From Clostridium sp. KNHs205 (GTDB lineage Bacteria > Bacillota > Clostridia > Lachnospirales > Lachnospiraceae): 64,000 nt of DNA. Under the pieces are notes generated by a model. The model was not told the DNA's origin, did not search any database, and saw only the letters and a list, made by a program, of their open reading frames with translations. The DNA lies in contig NZ_JNLE01000005.1 in NCBI RefSeq assembly GCF_000702945.1, positions 930,001 to 994,000 on the forward strand, given 5' to 3'. The position numbers were made by a program, and so were the translations under genes. Shown in pieces: positions 27,286 through 35,612 of the stretch (its first letter is position 1; each line of letters starts with the position of its first letter).

Positions 27286-28311
27286 CTATACATTCCTACA
27301 GGATTCACGGATTGTCAGATAAGTATCCACCGACTTTACCTTTTCTGTTTCACTGCCGCTGATTATATCAATTATCGTTTTCATCATTTTCTCAGAATGC
27401 ATTTTCAAATTGTAGTTAACTGAGGTTAACTGAGGCGTTGCTATTTCAGAAAAGGACGTATCATCATAGGCTACCAAAGAAATATCAGCAGGAATTTTAA
27501 TTTTCATTTCCTGACAGGCTTTCAGAATACCCATTGCTACCTGGTCATTCACTGCAATAATGACTTCCGGCAGATTATGACTGCTAAGAAGCTGTTTCAT
27601 CGCTGCATATCCGCCATCTATATCATATTTACAGTCAATTATAAGTTCATCGGCCAACTCAAGATTATGAAGCTTCAGGCAGTTTTTTAAGGACTCCCTC
27701 TTTCTTACGGTAGGTATAACCGTATTACGTCCTCCCACCAGATTAACCTTCTTATGACCGCAGCTTAACAGGTAATCAATCAGTTCTTTCATTCCATGCT
27801 CTTTTTCTGTGTAGACCTTGTAGCATTCCGCTCCTGGAAATTCACCACCAACTACCACGGGCATCTTTTTCGCTGTTTTATTAATTAATTTCACATACTC
27901 TTCATCCGGTCTGATTTCATCGGCATTGCCCCCTACCTGTATAATAGCGTCTACATGCTTTTCACACAGATTCTTAAGATGGCTCAATTCGGAAGAAAGA
28001 TCGTTCATAGTATTGCATAAAATCATATTATAGCCATATTGGCTGGCAACCATCTCGCACTCAATAAATATATTAGAGAAGTACGGATTGCGGATATCAG
28101 GAACCATCATTCCAATGGTTTTTGTTTCCTGTTTGCTCAGACTTCTGGCTAAGCCGTTTGGTTCGAAATCATATTTTTTAATGATTTCCTCAATTCTTAC
28201 TCTTTTCTCTTCGCTAACCCTGGCATTATTTGTTAACACCCTTGATACCGTAGCCGGAGATACACCCGCTTCTCTGGCTATGTCATATACAGTTATTGCC
28301 TTCTCACTCAT
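27286..28311 (-). CDS. LacI-family transcriptional regulator
   Basis: 341 residues. The DNA-binding region is TVYDIAREAGVSPATVSRVL and the hinge EPNGLARSLSKQETKTIGMM. The effector domain has NPYFSNIFIECEMVASQYGY, VDAIIQVGG, and PADISLVAYDDTSFSEIATP. It is encoded just upstream of the importer operon that carries two LacI-type operators, so it probably represses that operon until sugar arrives. Its own promoter (28417-28446) is followed by a GCGAAAGCGAAAA element that may allow autoregulation. Confidence 0.93.
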   Translation of the reverse strand: MSEKAITVYDIAREAGVSPATVSRVLTNNARVSEEKRVRIEEIIKKYDFEPNGLARSLSKQETKTIGMMVPDIRNPYFSNIFIECEMVASQYGYNMILCNTMNDLSSELSHLKNLCEKHVDAIIQVGGNADEIRPDEEYVKLINKTAKKMPVVVGGEFPGAECYKVYTEKEHGMKELIDYLLSCGHKKVNLVGGRNTVIPTVRKRESLKNCLKLHNLELADELIIDCKYDIDGGYAAMKQLLSSHNLPEVIIAVNDQVAMGILKACQEMKIKIPADISLVAYDDTSFSEIATPQLTSVNYNLKMHSEKMMKTIIDIISGSETEKVKSVDTYLTIRESCRNV

Positions 28312-28416
28312 TACCTGACCCCTTATTATGTAACATTTTCATGACCATCTTCAGTAAATAGTCATTGCATAAGCAGAATTCAGCTTATATTTCTCCATTT
28401 TCGCTTTCGCACTGTA

Positions 28417-28446
28417 ATAATAATATAATTTACATCATCAAGTCAA
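28417..28446 (-). promoter_or_regulatory. Promoter of the LacI-type regulator
   Basis: On the minus strand TTGACT and TATTAT are separated by 18 bases, with GCGAAAGCG just downstream. Confidence 0.55.
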
Positions 28447-28580
28447 GTCCTTTAATTTTTCGCTGCTTTTCGTAAAGGTTTACTGGTTATTTTACTTCAT
28501 ATGTGATAGAATTACTATAGTTTCAAATTTATTACATGTAATTAAATTGTTTACGTTTTAAAATCTAAGAGGAGGACCTA

Positions 28581-29828
28581 ATGTCTGATATAACAATTTC
28601 CGAAGCAAAAAGATGCCTGCAATGCAAACGTCCCTTGTGTAAAGAAGGATGTCCCGTTCATACTCCGGTAAATGAAGTGATTCATATGCTGCTTGACGGA
28701 AACATCGTAGAGGCGGGAGAAAAGCTGTTTCTCAATAATCCACTTTCCGTTGTATGTTCACTTGTCTGCCCACATGAGAAACAATGTGAAGGACATTGTA
28801 TACTTAACAGAAAAGGCGACCCCATAAAATTCGGTATGATTGAAAACTATATCTCTGATTATTACCTGAATTATGTTGAAAGCCCTAAGGTGCCAAGATC
28901 CGGTAAAAAGGCAGCTATAGTCGGCTCCGGCCCTGCCGGAATCACCATTGCCATTATTCTTGCCTCCAAAGGTTACGATATAACGATTTTTGAAGCTCAC
29001 GATAAGATCGGCGGTGTACTGCGTTACGGTATTCCGGAGTTCCGCCTGCCGAAATCTGTATTGGATAAGCTTAAAGATAAATTGATTGAAATGGGAATTA
29101 AAATCCGCCCCAACACTTTAATTGGACCTATTATAACGGTAGAAGATCTGTTCCGGGATGGTTATAGTGCTGTATTTATCGGAACGGGTGTATGGAACCC
29201 TAATACCTTAAGAATAAAGGGCGAGACACTGGGACATGTACATTTTGCCATCGATTATCTCAAGAGTCCCGATGCTTATTCACTGGGTAAAAGAGTCTGC
29301 ATCATTGGTGCCGGTAACGTTGCTATGGATGTTGCCCGGACTGCCTTAAGAAACGGCTCCAGAGAAGTAACGATTCTCTACCGAAAAGGAGAAACAAGTA
29401 TAGAAGCAGAGCCTGTTGAGATTGAATATGCAAAACTTGACGGCGTTAAGTTCAGTTTCTACAGAGCGCCTTTTGAGATTACCGATTCTGGTGTTAAATA
29501 CCATGAAACAGAAGTAATCGATAAGGATGAAAAAGGAAAAGAGACGGTTAAAATTCTGGAAGATAATGAAGGACTCTTTCCCTGCGATTCCGTTATACTT
29601 GCAGTTGGCCAGAGTCCAAGAAGAAATATAGTTAATAATTCCAAGGGTATTGATGTAAATAACAGAGGTCTGCTGGTAACCGATGAATTTGGCCGGACCA
29701 CCAGAGAAGGTGTCTTTGCTTCCGGTGATGTTGTTACCGGTGCTAAGACTGTAGTAGAGGCCGTTCGGGTATCTAAAGTCGTAGCTGAAGCTATGATAAA
29801 GTATATGGAGCAGACGTCTAATGCATAA
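28581..29828 (+). CDS. NAD(P)-dependent Fe-S/FAD oxidoreductase, GltD-like
   Basis: 415 residues related to the small subunit of glutamate synthase and to NfnB/sulfide dehydrogenase subunits. The N-terminal [4Fe-4S] domain has two Cys clusters (CLQCKRPLCKEGCPV and CSLVCPHEKQCEGHC). It is followed by the FAD fold (VGSGPAGITIA), an NAD(P) fold (IIGAGNVAMDVARTAL) and the C-terminal FAD segment (GVFASGDVVTGAKTVVEAV). GAGGAGGACC lies just before the ATG. No large GltB partner is nearby, so it probably acts alone or with a separate electron acceptor. Confidence 0.9.
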   Translation: MSDITISEAKRCLQCKRPLCKEGCPVHTPVNEVIHMLLDGNIVEAGEKLFLNNPLSVVCSLVCPHEKQCEGHCILNRKGDPIKFGMIENYISDYYLNYVESPKVPRSGKKAAIVGSGPAGITIAIILASKGYDITIFEAHDKIGGVLRYGIPEFRLPKSVLDKLKDKLIEMGIKIRPNTLIGPIITVEDLFRDGYSAVFIGTGVWNPNTLRIKGETLGHVHFAIDYLKSPDAYSLGKRVCIIGAGNVAMDVARTALRNGSREVTILYRKGETSIEAEPVEIEYAKLDGVKFSFYRAPFEITDSGVKYHETEVIDKDEKGKETVKILEDNEGLFPCDSVILAVGQSPRRNIVNNSKGIDVNNRGLLVTDEFGRTTREGVFASGDVVTGAKTVVEAVRVSKVVAEAMIKYMEQTSNA

Positions 29829-29938
29829 TTCAATACTTATAGGCAATTAAATCGTCAGTCAATTTCTTTCAGACACTCCAAGCTTTTTTACGGCGTTTTT
29901 CCCAGAACCAAACGTATAAACTTAAAGCATTGCAATAC

Positions 29939-29990
29939 AAAAGCTCTCCCCGACAGAAATATTCATAAATGTCAGGAAGAGCTTCTTTCT
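29939..29990 (+). terminator. Rho-independent terminator
   Basis: AAAGCTCT-CCCCGACA pairs with TGTC-AGGAAGAGCTT, followed by CTTTCT. It lies 110 bases after the oxidoreductase gene. Confidence 0.75.
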
Positions 29991-30082
29991 ACTTCTAATA
30001 CGTTACTTACACAAAACACCTGTTTAGACTGCTTTACTAAAAAAATTCAGTGTTAAAGCATTGTTTCCATACAATTTCAGGG

Positions 30083-30212
30083 AATTACACAGAACAGAAA
30101 GAACGAATATGCCTATGGAAAGTCATTAGAATTCCTTTCTCTGGAGATTCCAGAGAATTAAGAACTCTTACGCCTTGGAATCGAAGCATGAGTTTTTCTG
30201 TTTTGTGTAATT
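30083..30212 (+). repeat. Long palindromic element, family B, copy 1
   Basis: A 130-bp near-perfect hairpin with locus-specific outer arms (AATTACACAGAACAGAAA / matching end) and the family core GCCTATGGAAAG...TCTCTGGA. A shared tail, GCAGTCCCCTTGTGA, follows at 30214. Related copies lie at 42350-42559 (inverted) and 50314-50458. Confidence 0.8.
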
Positions 30213-30253
30213 TGCAGTCCCCTTGTGAAATATTACATTTTAACCTTTCACTC

Positions 30254-31129
30254 CTAATAACAAAGCACTTCATAACCTTCTTCAGTTACCAGCACCATAA
30301 TCTCCCACTGTGCAGAGGGTGCACCATCTGCCGTGTAAACAGTCCAGTCATCTGCTTCATCGATAAAAATCTCATTTGTCCCCATATTCACCATAGGTTC
30401 AATAGTAAAGATCATTCCCGGAGCCAAAAGCATTTCCTTGCCTTTTCTGCTGACATAGCTTACCCAGGGTTCTTCGTGAAATTCAATACCCACACCATGA
30501 CCGCCGATTTCCCTTACTATTGTATAACCATTTTTCTTAGCATGATCATTAACGGCTTGCCCCATATCTCCTAAAAAGCCCCAGGGCTTCACCTGCTCCA
30601 GCCCTTTTTCCAGGCATTCCCTGGCAACCTGGACCAGCTTCTGCTTCTCCTCACTGACCTCACCAATCATATACATTCTGGAGGAATCTGAGAAGTAACC
30701 ATTATAGATAGTGGACACGTCAACATTAATGATATCTCCCTCTTCTAAAATGTCTTCTTCTGACGGAATGCCGTGGCATACCTGACTGTTAATGGAGGTA
30801 CATACACTCTTTGGAAAACCATTGTAATTCAGGGGTGCAGGAATTCCTCCCAGTTGGAGAGTCTTCTCATGTACCATTCGGTTTATATCCTCCGTGGACA
30901 TCCCGCTTTTAAGATTCTCACCAACATAATCCAGTACAGCAATATTGACCTTGCAGCTTTCCTTGATTCCTTCTATCTGCTCCGGCGTTTTTATTATTTT
31001 CCTTGGCGGAACCTTATGGCCGTTTCTTCTGTATACCTCAAGCTTATCATCAAAGCTTGCATGACAGAATTTGTATTTATTTCCACTGCCGCACCAGCAG
31101 GGATCATTTTTACCTATTTTTTTTTCCAT
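30254..31129 (-). CDS. map: Methionine aminopeptidase, type I, with SEC-C zinc motif
   Basis: Removes the initiator Met from nascent proteins; cytoplasmic metalloenzyme. 291 residues with ATG 31129, chosen because GGGAG and the leader hairpin lie just upstream. An N-terminal SEC-C zinc ribbon (KNDPCWCGSGNKYKFCH) is followed by the pita-bread catalytic domain. The five metal ligands are visible in INVDVSTIYNGYFSDSSR (two Asp), GGHGVGIEFHEEP (His), FTIEPMVNMG (Glu) and QWEIMVLVTEEG (Glu). It is not in a ribosomal operon, so a second housekeeping copy may exist elsewhere. Confidence 0.95.
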   Translation of the reverse strand: MEKKIGKNDPCWCGSGNKYKFCHASFDDKLEVYRRNGHKVPPRKIIKTPEQIEGIKESCKVNIAVLDYVGENLKSGMSTEDINRMVHEKTLQLGGIPAPLNYNGFPKSVCTSINSQVCHGIPSEEDILEEGDIINVDVSTIYNGYFSDSSRMYMIGEVSEEKQKLVQVARECLEKGLEQVKPWGFLGDMGQAVNDHAKKNGYTIVREIGGHGVGIEFHEEPWVSYVSRKGKEMLLAPGMIFTIEPMVNMGTNEIFIDEADDWTVYTADGAPSAQWEIMVLVTEEGYEVLCY

Positions 31130-31143
31130 ACTAACTCCCATCT

Positions 31144-31159
31144 GTGTGCCTTTACACAC
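31144..31159 (-). promoter_or_regulatory. Pre-Shine-Dalgarno leader hairpin (map)
   Basis: On the minus strand GTGTG-TAAAGG-CACAC, then AGATGGGAG, precedes ATG 31129. Confidence 0.6.
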
Positions 31160-31194
31160 TTACCTATCAGGATAATAAAAACATAATTTAGCTT

Positions 31195-31524
31195 TTACAT
31201 CCTATCCGCATCTCTCCTGCATTGATTCGGTGTATATCCGAAATTGCTGACAAAAGCCCTGGTAAAGGCTGCCTGAGAAGAATAGCCGTATTTCACTGCT
31301 ATATCCAAAAGCTTTTCTCTGGATTGGGTGATATCGGTAATAGCGTGGGTTAATCTTCTTTCCGATACATACTGTTTAAAGGTCATTCCTACCGCTTCAT
31401 GAAATTGTGAGGAACAGTAATAATGGGAGTAACCGATAAAATCTGCCATTCTCTCCAGAGTGGGATCATTTGTTATATTTTCATCTATCCAGTTTACCAT
31501 AGTTTCAATTACTTTTGCTGACAT
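31195..31524 (-). CDS. AraC-type DNA-binding protein without sensor domain
   Basis: 109 residues consisting only of the double helix-turn-helix domain (PTLERMADFIGYSHYYCSSQ; LLDIAVKYGYSSQAAFTRAF), as in MarA/SoxS-like regulators. AAAGGAG precedes the ATG. It lies between map and msrB on the same strand. Such stand-alone domains often respond to stress through their level rather than a ligand. Target unknown. Confidence 0.85.
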   Translation of the reverse strand: MSAKVIETMVNWIDENITNDPTLERMADFIGYSHYYCSSQFHEAVGMTFKQYVSERRLTHAITDITQSREKLLDIAVKYGYSSQAAFTRAFVSNFGYTPNQCRRDADRM

Positions 31525-31605
31525 ACACTCACTCCTTTAGTCTATTATATTATACCGGTCAGACATTTTCTTGATATAAGTTGCAGATTTTATCTATTTT
31601 TTATC

Positions 31606-32067
31606 TTATAAGGGAAGCAAATGCCCATACCCTTCCTTTTCCATTTCTTCAACAGGAACAAAACGAACTGCCGCACTGTTAATGCAATAACGCAATCCCC
31701 CCTTCTCCTTCGGTCCATCGGTAAATACATGCCCCATATGTGCATCTCCTAAACGGCTGCGTACTTCCGTCCGGTGCATTCCATGGGTGGTATCCGTTTT
31801 TTCCAGCAGTATCTCTGAGTCAATGGGTTTCGTAAAACTAGGCCAGCCGCAGCCGGATTCAAATTTGTCCCTGGAGGTAAAAAGAGGTTCGCCGGTAGTA
31901 ATATCAACATAAATACCTTCGCGAAAGTTATTCCAGTATTCATTCTGAAAAGGAGGTTCCGTACCATTCTCCATAACAACCTTGTATTGAAGGGAGGTCA
32001 GGTTATCTTTTAGGCTTTCTTTGTCTGCTTTTTTATATTTTTTTGGGTTTCCATTATTCTTATCCAT
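31606..32067 (-). CDS. msrB: Peptide-methionine (R)-S-oxide reductase
   Basis: Repairs oxidised methionine (R-sulfoxide) in proteins. 153 residues from ATG 32067, preceded by AGAAAGGA. Family motifs: GIYVDITTGEPLFTSRDKFE, GCGWPSFTKPI, EVRSRLGDAHMGHVF and GLRYCINSAAVRF with the catalytic Cys. The CxxC pairs that bind zinc in some MsrB proteins are absent. It is preceded by a GNAT-fusion gene and followed by a small AraC-type gene, all on one strand. Confidence 0.95.
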   Translation of the reverse strand: MDKNNGNPKKYKKADKESLKDNLTSLQYKVVMENGTEPPFQNEYWNNFREGIYVDITTGEPLFTSRDKFESGCGWPSFTKPIDSEILLEKTDTTHGMHRTEVRSRLGDAHMGHVFTDGPKEKGGLRYCINSAAVRFVPVEEMEKEGYGHLLPL

Positions 32068-32127
32068 ATGCGTTGTCCTTTCTACAATGACCATTGTTAA
32101 TAAATATGTTTGTTTCTACTGTCTCTT

Positions 32128-33534
32128 CTATTGCTGATAATCTATAAATATCGGTACACCGGACATCCCTGTTTCACCATCAAGACTTGAAGCACCCTCT
32201 TTATTCCGACTTAATAAAAATACATTGCTTACGTTATCATAGTAATAACTTCCAGCCATTAAGTAGGAAAATCTGGCATTGACTATATCTGGATTAACAC
32301 CGGAAAATATATAATAACCACCTTTATAATAAAATAGATCTATAAACCTTTCCAAAGAAGTATTATTTTTATCAAAATAACCAATTCTTATAAAACTATT
32401 TTTTTTATCTTTTGCTTTCTGCATGAAAGCTTCCATATACTCTACACCTTCACTTGTGATTCCGGTATAGACTCCTCCATCATATGTGACCCCATTATTG
32501 ATTTCCTTGTAATATGGAATCTTATCCTCTATTGCCTGCTCCACGGAATAATCAGCGGGTATTTCCTTTAGTGGGATAGCATCTTTATCACCGCAGGCTT
32601 TCAAGAGCATCCCATAAAAACCATTACTGTAATTGTTATTTGCCACTGTAAATTCCTGGCTAAAGGTAAGGTAATTCTGACTCTCGTCCTTTATATAAGC
32701 TTTACCAAGATTAGAATCAAGATAAACTTTCTCGCCTTTTAACTTTTTAGAGATTCCTACCGCCTCCATTTCCTTTGAAGGCCAAATATAGTCTTTTAAA
32801 ACTTCCGCAATCTTTCCTGCTTCTGTGGCGCCATAAGGCAGTTCGGTAAGAATGCTCCCCTCCTCCTGCCAATAAACTGTATTTCCAACAACAATCGCTG
32901 GATTCAAAGGAATCTTCTGATGAAAGACATTATCCCACATCCAAAAACCACCGGTAATCAGCATAAGGAAGAAGACTGTTAGCAAAGACCATTTAGCAAT
33001 CTGCAGTTCCTTCTGTCTTCTTTTACAGGTATTACGGAAGCGATTCTTAGCCGGGGTATCCTTCTGCCATAGAAATCGAAAGACACTGACCAGATAATTT
33101 TCTTCCGGGTAATCCCCCTGATAATAAAAGCCTGCCTTTTCATAAAATTGTCTTAACTTCTTATTCCCCTGATAGCAGTCCAGATAGATATTTTTCTTGT
33201 GCTTAACACTAAATTTCTGTACATAGCGCAGGATCTTCTCACCAATCCCTTTTCCTTGATATTCCGGCAAGACTGCAATCCGATGCAGATAATAATCCTC
33301 TTTGCTTTGAGACTCATGATCAAAACATCTATCAAGAGGTTTGAGTGAGAATACTGCTATGACTCTTCCTTCTTCTCTTACAACATACTGTGACTGAAGG
33401 TCTTTTTCTATTTCTTCCCTATACCAGGGATAATTCCATTGAGGGATTCCTTTCTCAAGAAGTCTCAAAGTCACTTCATCAAGTACTGTAATAATATTAT
33501 CTAAATCCCCCAGTACAGCTTTCTCTATTTTCAT
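32128..33534 (-). CDS. GNAT acetyltransferase fused to a membrane helix and extracytoplasmic domain
   Basis: 468 residues in three parts. Residues 1-155 are a GNAT N-acetyltransferase with the acetyl-CoA loop LPEYQGKGIGEKIL. Residues 181-200 are a single transmembrane helix after a basic patch. Residues 205-468 are an exported domain of unknown family (YWQEEGSILTELPYGATEAG; YYKGGYYIFSGVNPD); the last part vaguely resembles DUF4362-like lipoprotein domains. No frameshift separates the parts, so the fusion appears real. The leader hairpin precedes the ATG. The substrate of the acetyltransferase is unknown. Confidence 0.8.
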   Translation of the reverse strand: MKIEKAVLGDLDNIITVLDEVTLRLLEKGIPQWNYPWYREEIEKDLQSQYVVREEGRVIAVFSLKPLDRCFDHESQSKEDYYLHRIAVLPEYQGKGIGEKILRYVQKFSVKHKKNIYLDCYQGNKKLRQFYEKAGFYYQGDYPEENYLVSVFRFLWQKDTPAKNRFRNTCKRRQKELQIAKWSLLTVFFLMLITGGFWMWDNVFHQKIPLNPAIVVGNTVYWQEEGSILTELPYGATEAGKIAEVLKDYIWPSKEMEAVGISKKLKGEKVYLDSNLGKAYIKDESQNYLTFSQEFTVANNNYSNGFYGMLLKACGDKDAIPLKEIPADYSVEQAIEDKIPYYKEINNGVTYDGGVYTGITSEGVEYMEAFMQKAKDKKNSFIRIGYFDKNNTSLERFIDLFYYKGGYYIFSGVNPDIVNARFSYLMAGSYYYDNVSNVFLLSRNKEGASSLDGETGMSGVPIFIDYQQ

Positions 33535-33549
33535 ACCTCGTTCCTATCT

Positions 33550-33565
33550 GTATGCTTTTACACAC
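33550..33565 (-). promoter_or_regulatory. Pre-Shine-Dalgarno leader hairpin
   Basis: On the minus strand GTGTG-TAAAAG-CATAC, then AGATAGGA, precedes ATG 33534. A G-T wobble replaces one pair. Confidence 0.55.
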
Positions 33566-33663
33566 CTAAAGTCACTGAATAAACCCCTTATATTTAAGGA
33601 TATTCCAAGTAGATTATATCCCATCTTATGTAATTTACAATTTTTTCAAGTGCTTTCTTACAA

Positions 33664-34800
33664 TTAACCGAATAAGGACAATAATATACCGGCTGCAACA
33701 GCAGATCCTATAACCCCTGCTACATTTGGTCCCATAGCATGCATTAGCAGGTAATTCCTGGGGTTGCTTTTCTGACCTTCAATTTGTGAAACACGTGCAG
33801 CCATCGGTACTGCCGACACACCGGCTGACCCAATGAGTGGATTGATTCTGCCGCCTGTAAGAACACTCATTACTTTCGCTATCAGCAGACCGCCAGTTGT
33901 ACTGAATATAAAGGCAATTAAACCAAGCAATATAATCTTAACCGTCTCTGGTTGTAAAAATTTCTCCCCTTGCGCTGTTGCTCCAACTGTAACGCCCAAA
34001 AAAATAGTGACAATATTAATCATTGCATTCTGCACCGTATCCGACAGCCTTTCCGCTACCCCTGATTCTTTTAATAAATTCCCAAGCATTAACATTCCAA
34101 TAAGGGGTGCAACTGAAGGAAGCAGTAAAATACACAGTGTAGCGACAATCACAGGAAAACATATTTTTTCAAGCTTTGATACTTTACGAGCCTGCTCCAT
34201 CATTATTTCCCGCTCTTTCTTTGTCGTCAGCATTCTCATTAAGGGAGGCTGAATCATTGGTATAAGAGCCATATAAGAGTAGGCGGCCACTGAAATAGGT
34301 GCCAATAGTGCCGGTGCCAGTCTCGTTGCAAGATAAATTGCAGTAGGTCCGTCAGCTCCGCCTATAATTGCAATGGAAGCTGCTTCCCCTGGAAGAAATT
34401 TAAGTGTTATTGCCAGTATAAAAGCTATGGCAATTCCAAATTGTGCACCTGCGCCGATTAACAGGCTGCTGGGTCTTGCAATAAGCGGCCCAAAATCTGT
34501 CATAGCTCCAATTCCGAGAAAAATCAGCGAAGGATATATCCCAAGCTTTACACCTTGATATAAATAATAAAGTAATCCGCCTGGTTCTGAACTGCTTAAA
34601 GGTCCATTCATTAGACCTGTCAAAGGCAGATTAGCAAGCAGTATTCCAAAAGCAATCGGCAAAAGCAGCAGAGGTTCAAATTTCTTTGCAATTGCCAGAT
34701 AGATTAAAACACATGAAATAACTAGCATAACGCACCCTTGCCAGGTTAAGTGGGTAAATCCTGATTGATTCCATAATTTTAATAATGCATCGATTAACAT
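33664..34800 (-). CDS. Sodium ion-translocating decarboxylase beta subunit
   Basis: 378 residues, about ten membrane helices. Beta subunits of oxaloacetate, methylmalonyl-CoA and glutaconyl-CoA decarboxylases couple decarboxylation to Na+ export. Conserved elements: FLGIGAMTDFGPLIARP with the catalytic Asp, AASIAIIGGADGPTAIYLAT, and the C-terminal PLIGSAGVSAVPMAARV and NVAGVIGSAVAAG. AAAGAGG lies before the ATG. A small gamma-like gene lies just upstream. No alpha or biotin-carrier gene is in the window, so the acid decarboxylated cannot be told. Confidence 0.93.
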   Translation of the reverse strand: MLIDALLKLWNQSGFTHLTWQGCVMLVISCVLIYLAIAKKFEPLLLLPIAFGILLANLPLTGLMNGPLSSSEPGGLLYYLYQGVKLGIYPSLIFLGIGAMTDFGPLIARPSSLLIGAGAQFGIAIAFILAITLKFLPGEAASIAIIGGADGPTAIYLATRLAPALLAPISVAAYSYMALIPMIQPPLMRMLTTKKEREIMMEQARKVSKLEKICFPVIVATLCILLLPSVAPLIGMLMLGNLLKESGVAERLSDTVQNAMINIVTIFLGVTVGATAQGEKFLQPETVKIILLGLIAFIFSTTGGLLIAKVMSVLTGGRINPLIGSAGVSAVPMAARVSQIEGQKSNPRNYLLMHAMGPNVAGVIGSAVAAGILLSLFG

Positions 34801-34919
34801 ACTAACCTCTTTCCTGAAGTTCCAAACTATGATTGAATCTTCTCTAATGTGTATGTGAAATTTTATATATTATTTATTTTATTCTGCTCAAGGCTCTGTT
34901 TAATCCATTTAATAAAGCT

Positions 34920-35054
34920 TTATTTCTTTTGTTGCTTTTCGATGAAACATATAATAGCTGAAAAAGCTTTAATTACTACCCATAACATAATAAGAACAAT
35001 AAAAACGATTAACATACAAAAAAATGCATATATTAAGCTATCTCCCACAGGCAT
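34920..35054 (-). CDS. Small membrane protein, OadG-like gamma subunit of the Na+ pump decarboxylase
   Basis: 44 residues from ATG 35054, preceded by GGAGGTAAGAAAG. It begins MPVGDSLIYAFFCMLIVFIV and carries one membrane helix, then a short basic/Gln tail (IEKQQKK). Gamma subunits have this plan and anchor the peripheral alpha subunit; this one is short and lacks the usual long Pro-rich tail. Position immediately before the beta subunit gene supports the call. Confidence 0.65.
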   Translation of the reverse strand: MPVGDSLIYAFFCMLIVFIVLIMLWVVIKAFSAIICFIEKQQKK

Positions 35055-35091
35055 CTTTCTTACCTCCTTTTCCCAAAATAGGTTTATAATT

Positions 35092-35178
35092 AAAAAAAAG
35101 CTTCCTGAAAGGAAGCTACCACCCTGAAGCCGAAACTTGAAACAGCATTAGCAGCTGCCAACCGGATAAAAATCTGTT
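35092..35178 (-). promoter_or_regulatory. Structured attenuator leader of the Na+ pump genes (candidate riboswitch)
   Basis: The predicted transcript starts near 35179 and folds into a compact ~60-base region. CCG and CGG flank a CAGC/GCTG hairpin (minus strand). A terminator, AGCTTCC-TTTC-AGGAAGCT plus a T-run (35092-35116), follows directly and lies ~40 bases before the gamma gene. Aptamer + terminator + ribosome site is riboswitch-like. A Na+-responsive class would suit the genes, but I could not match a known consensus. Confidence 0.5.
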
Positions 35179-35185
35179 TTTCTAA

Positions 35186-35215
35186 ATAATACCTAAAAAC
35201 TATACTAATTGTCAA
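35186..35215 (-). promoter_or_regulatory. Promoter of the Na+ pump operon
   Basis: TTGACA and TATTAT separated by 18 bases on the minus strand. Confidence 0.7.
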
Positions 35216-35382
35216 TCTTATTTTAATTAATTGCATTCCATCACACGAATCGCTGTATCCATTTACTTAGATAATTACTACAATTAATTATTACTGCCTC
35301 TAATTATTTCTTCCATCCTTAATAGCCACTCTGCTTCACACTTAATGCCTCCAACTCTAAGTAAACCATAGAGCAACAATCA

Positions 35383-35590
35383 GATGATAAGGGATTTATG
35401 TTTCCTCGTTTTGCTTGGAGAGATTCCTTCTGACACTTAAGAGTCAGAAACCGCGACCAGGTAAAACAGTGCCAATAGCTGAGCGTAATGCCCTCCATCC
35501 TCACAAACTAGCAGTGAGTCTGGCACTTTTTTACCTTCCAGGAACGGTTACTGGCACTTTAGTGGAATAAGGCTCCTCCCTTATCATCAT
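35383..35590. repeat. Long inverted-repeat element, family A, copy 2
   Basis: Same plan as 3172-3402: CTGACACTTAAGAGTCAGAA..GGTAAAACAGTGCCA on the left, TGGCACTTTTTTACC..GGCACTTTAGTGGAATAAGG on the right, loop containing GAGC and CCTCCATCC. Outer ends are GATGATAAGGGA and its complement, differing from copy 1. No ORF inside. Confidence 0.75.
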
Positions 35591-35612
35591 CCGCTGCCAC
35601 ACCCAATTCTTT

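Noticed and set aside
29346..29846. 166-codon minus-strand frame
   Set aside because: Antisense to the GltD-like oxidoreductase gene, which has complete FAD and NAD(P) motifs.
35092..35178. T-box leader suggested by GGGTGGTA next to a terminator
   Set aside because: The leader is only ~90 bases, with no room for a stem I specifier region, and the downstream genes are not aminoacyl-tRNA or amino-acid genes.
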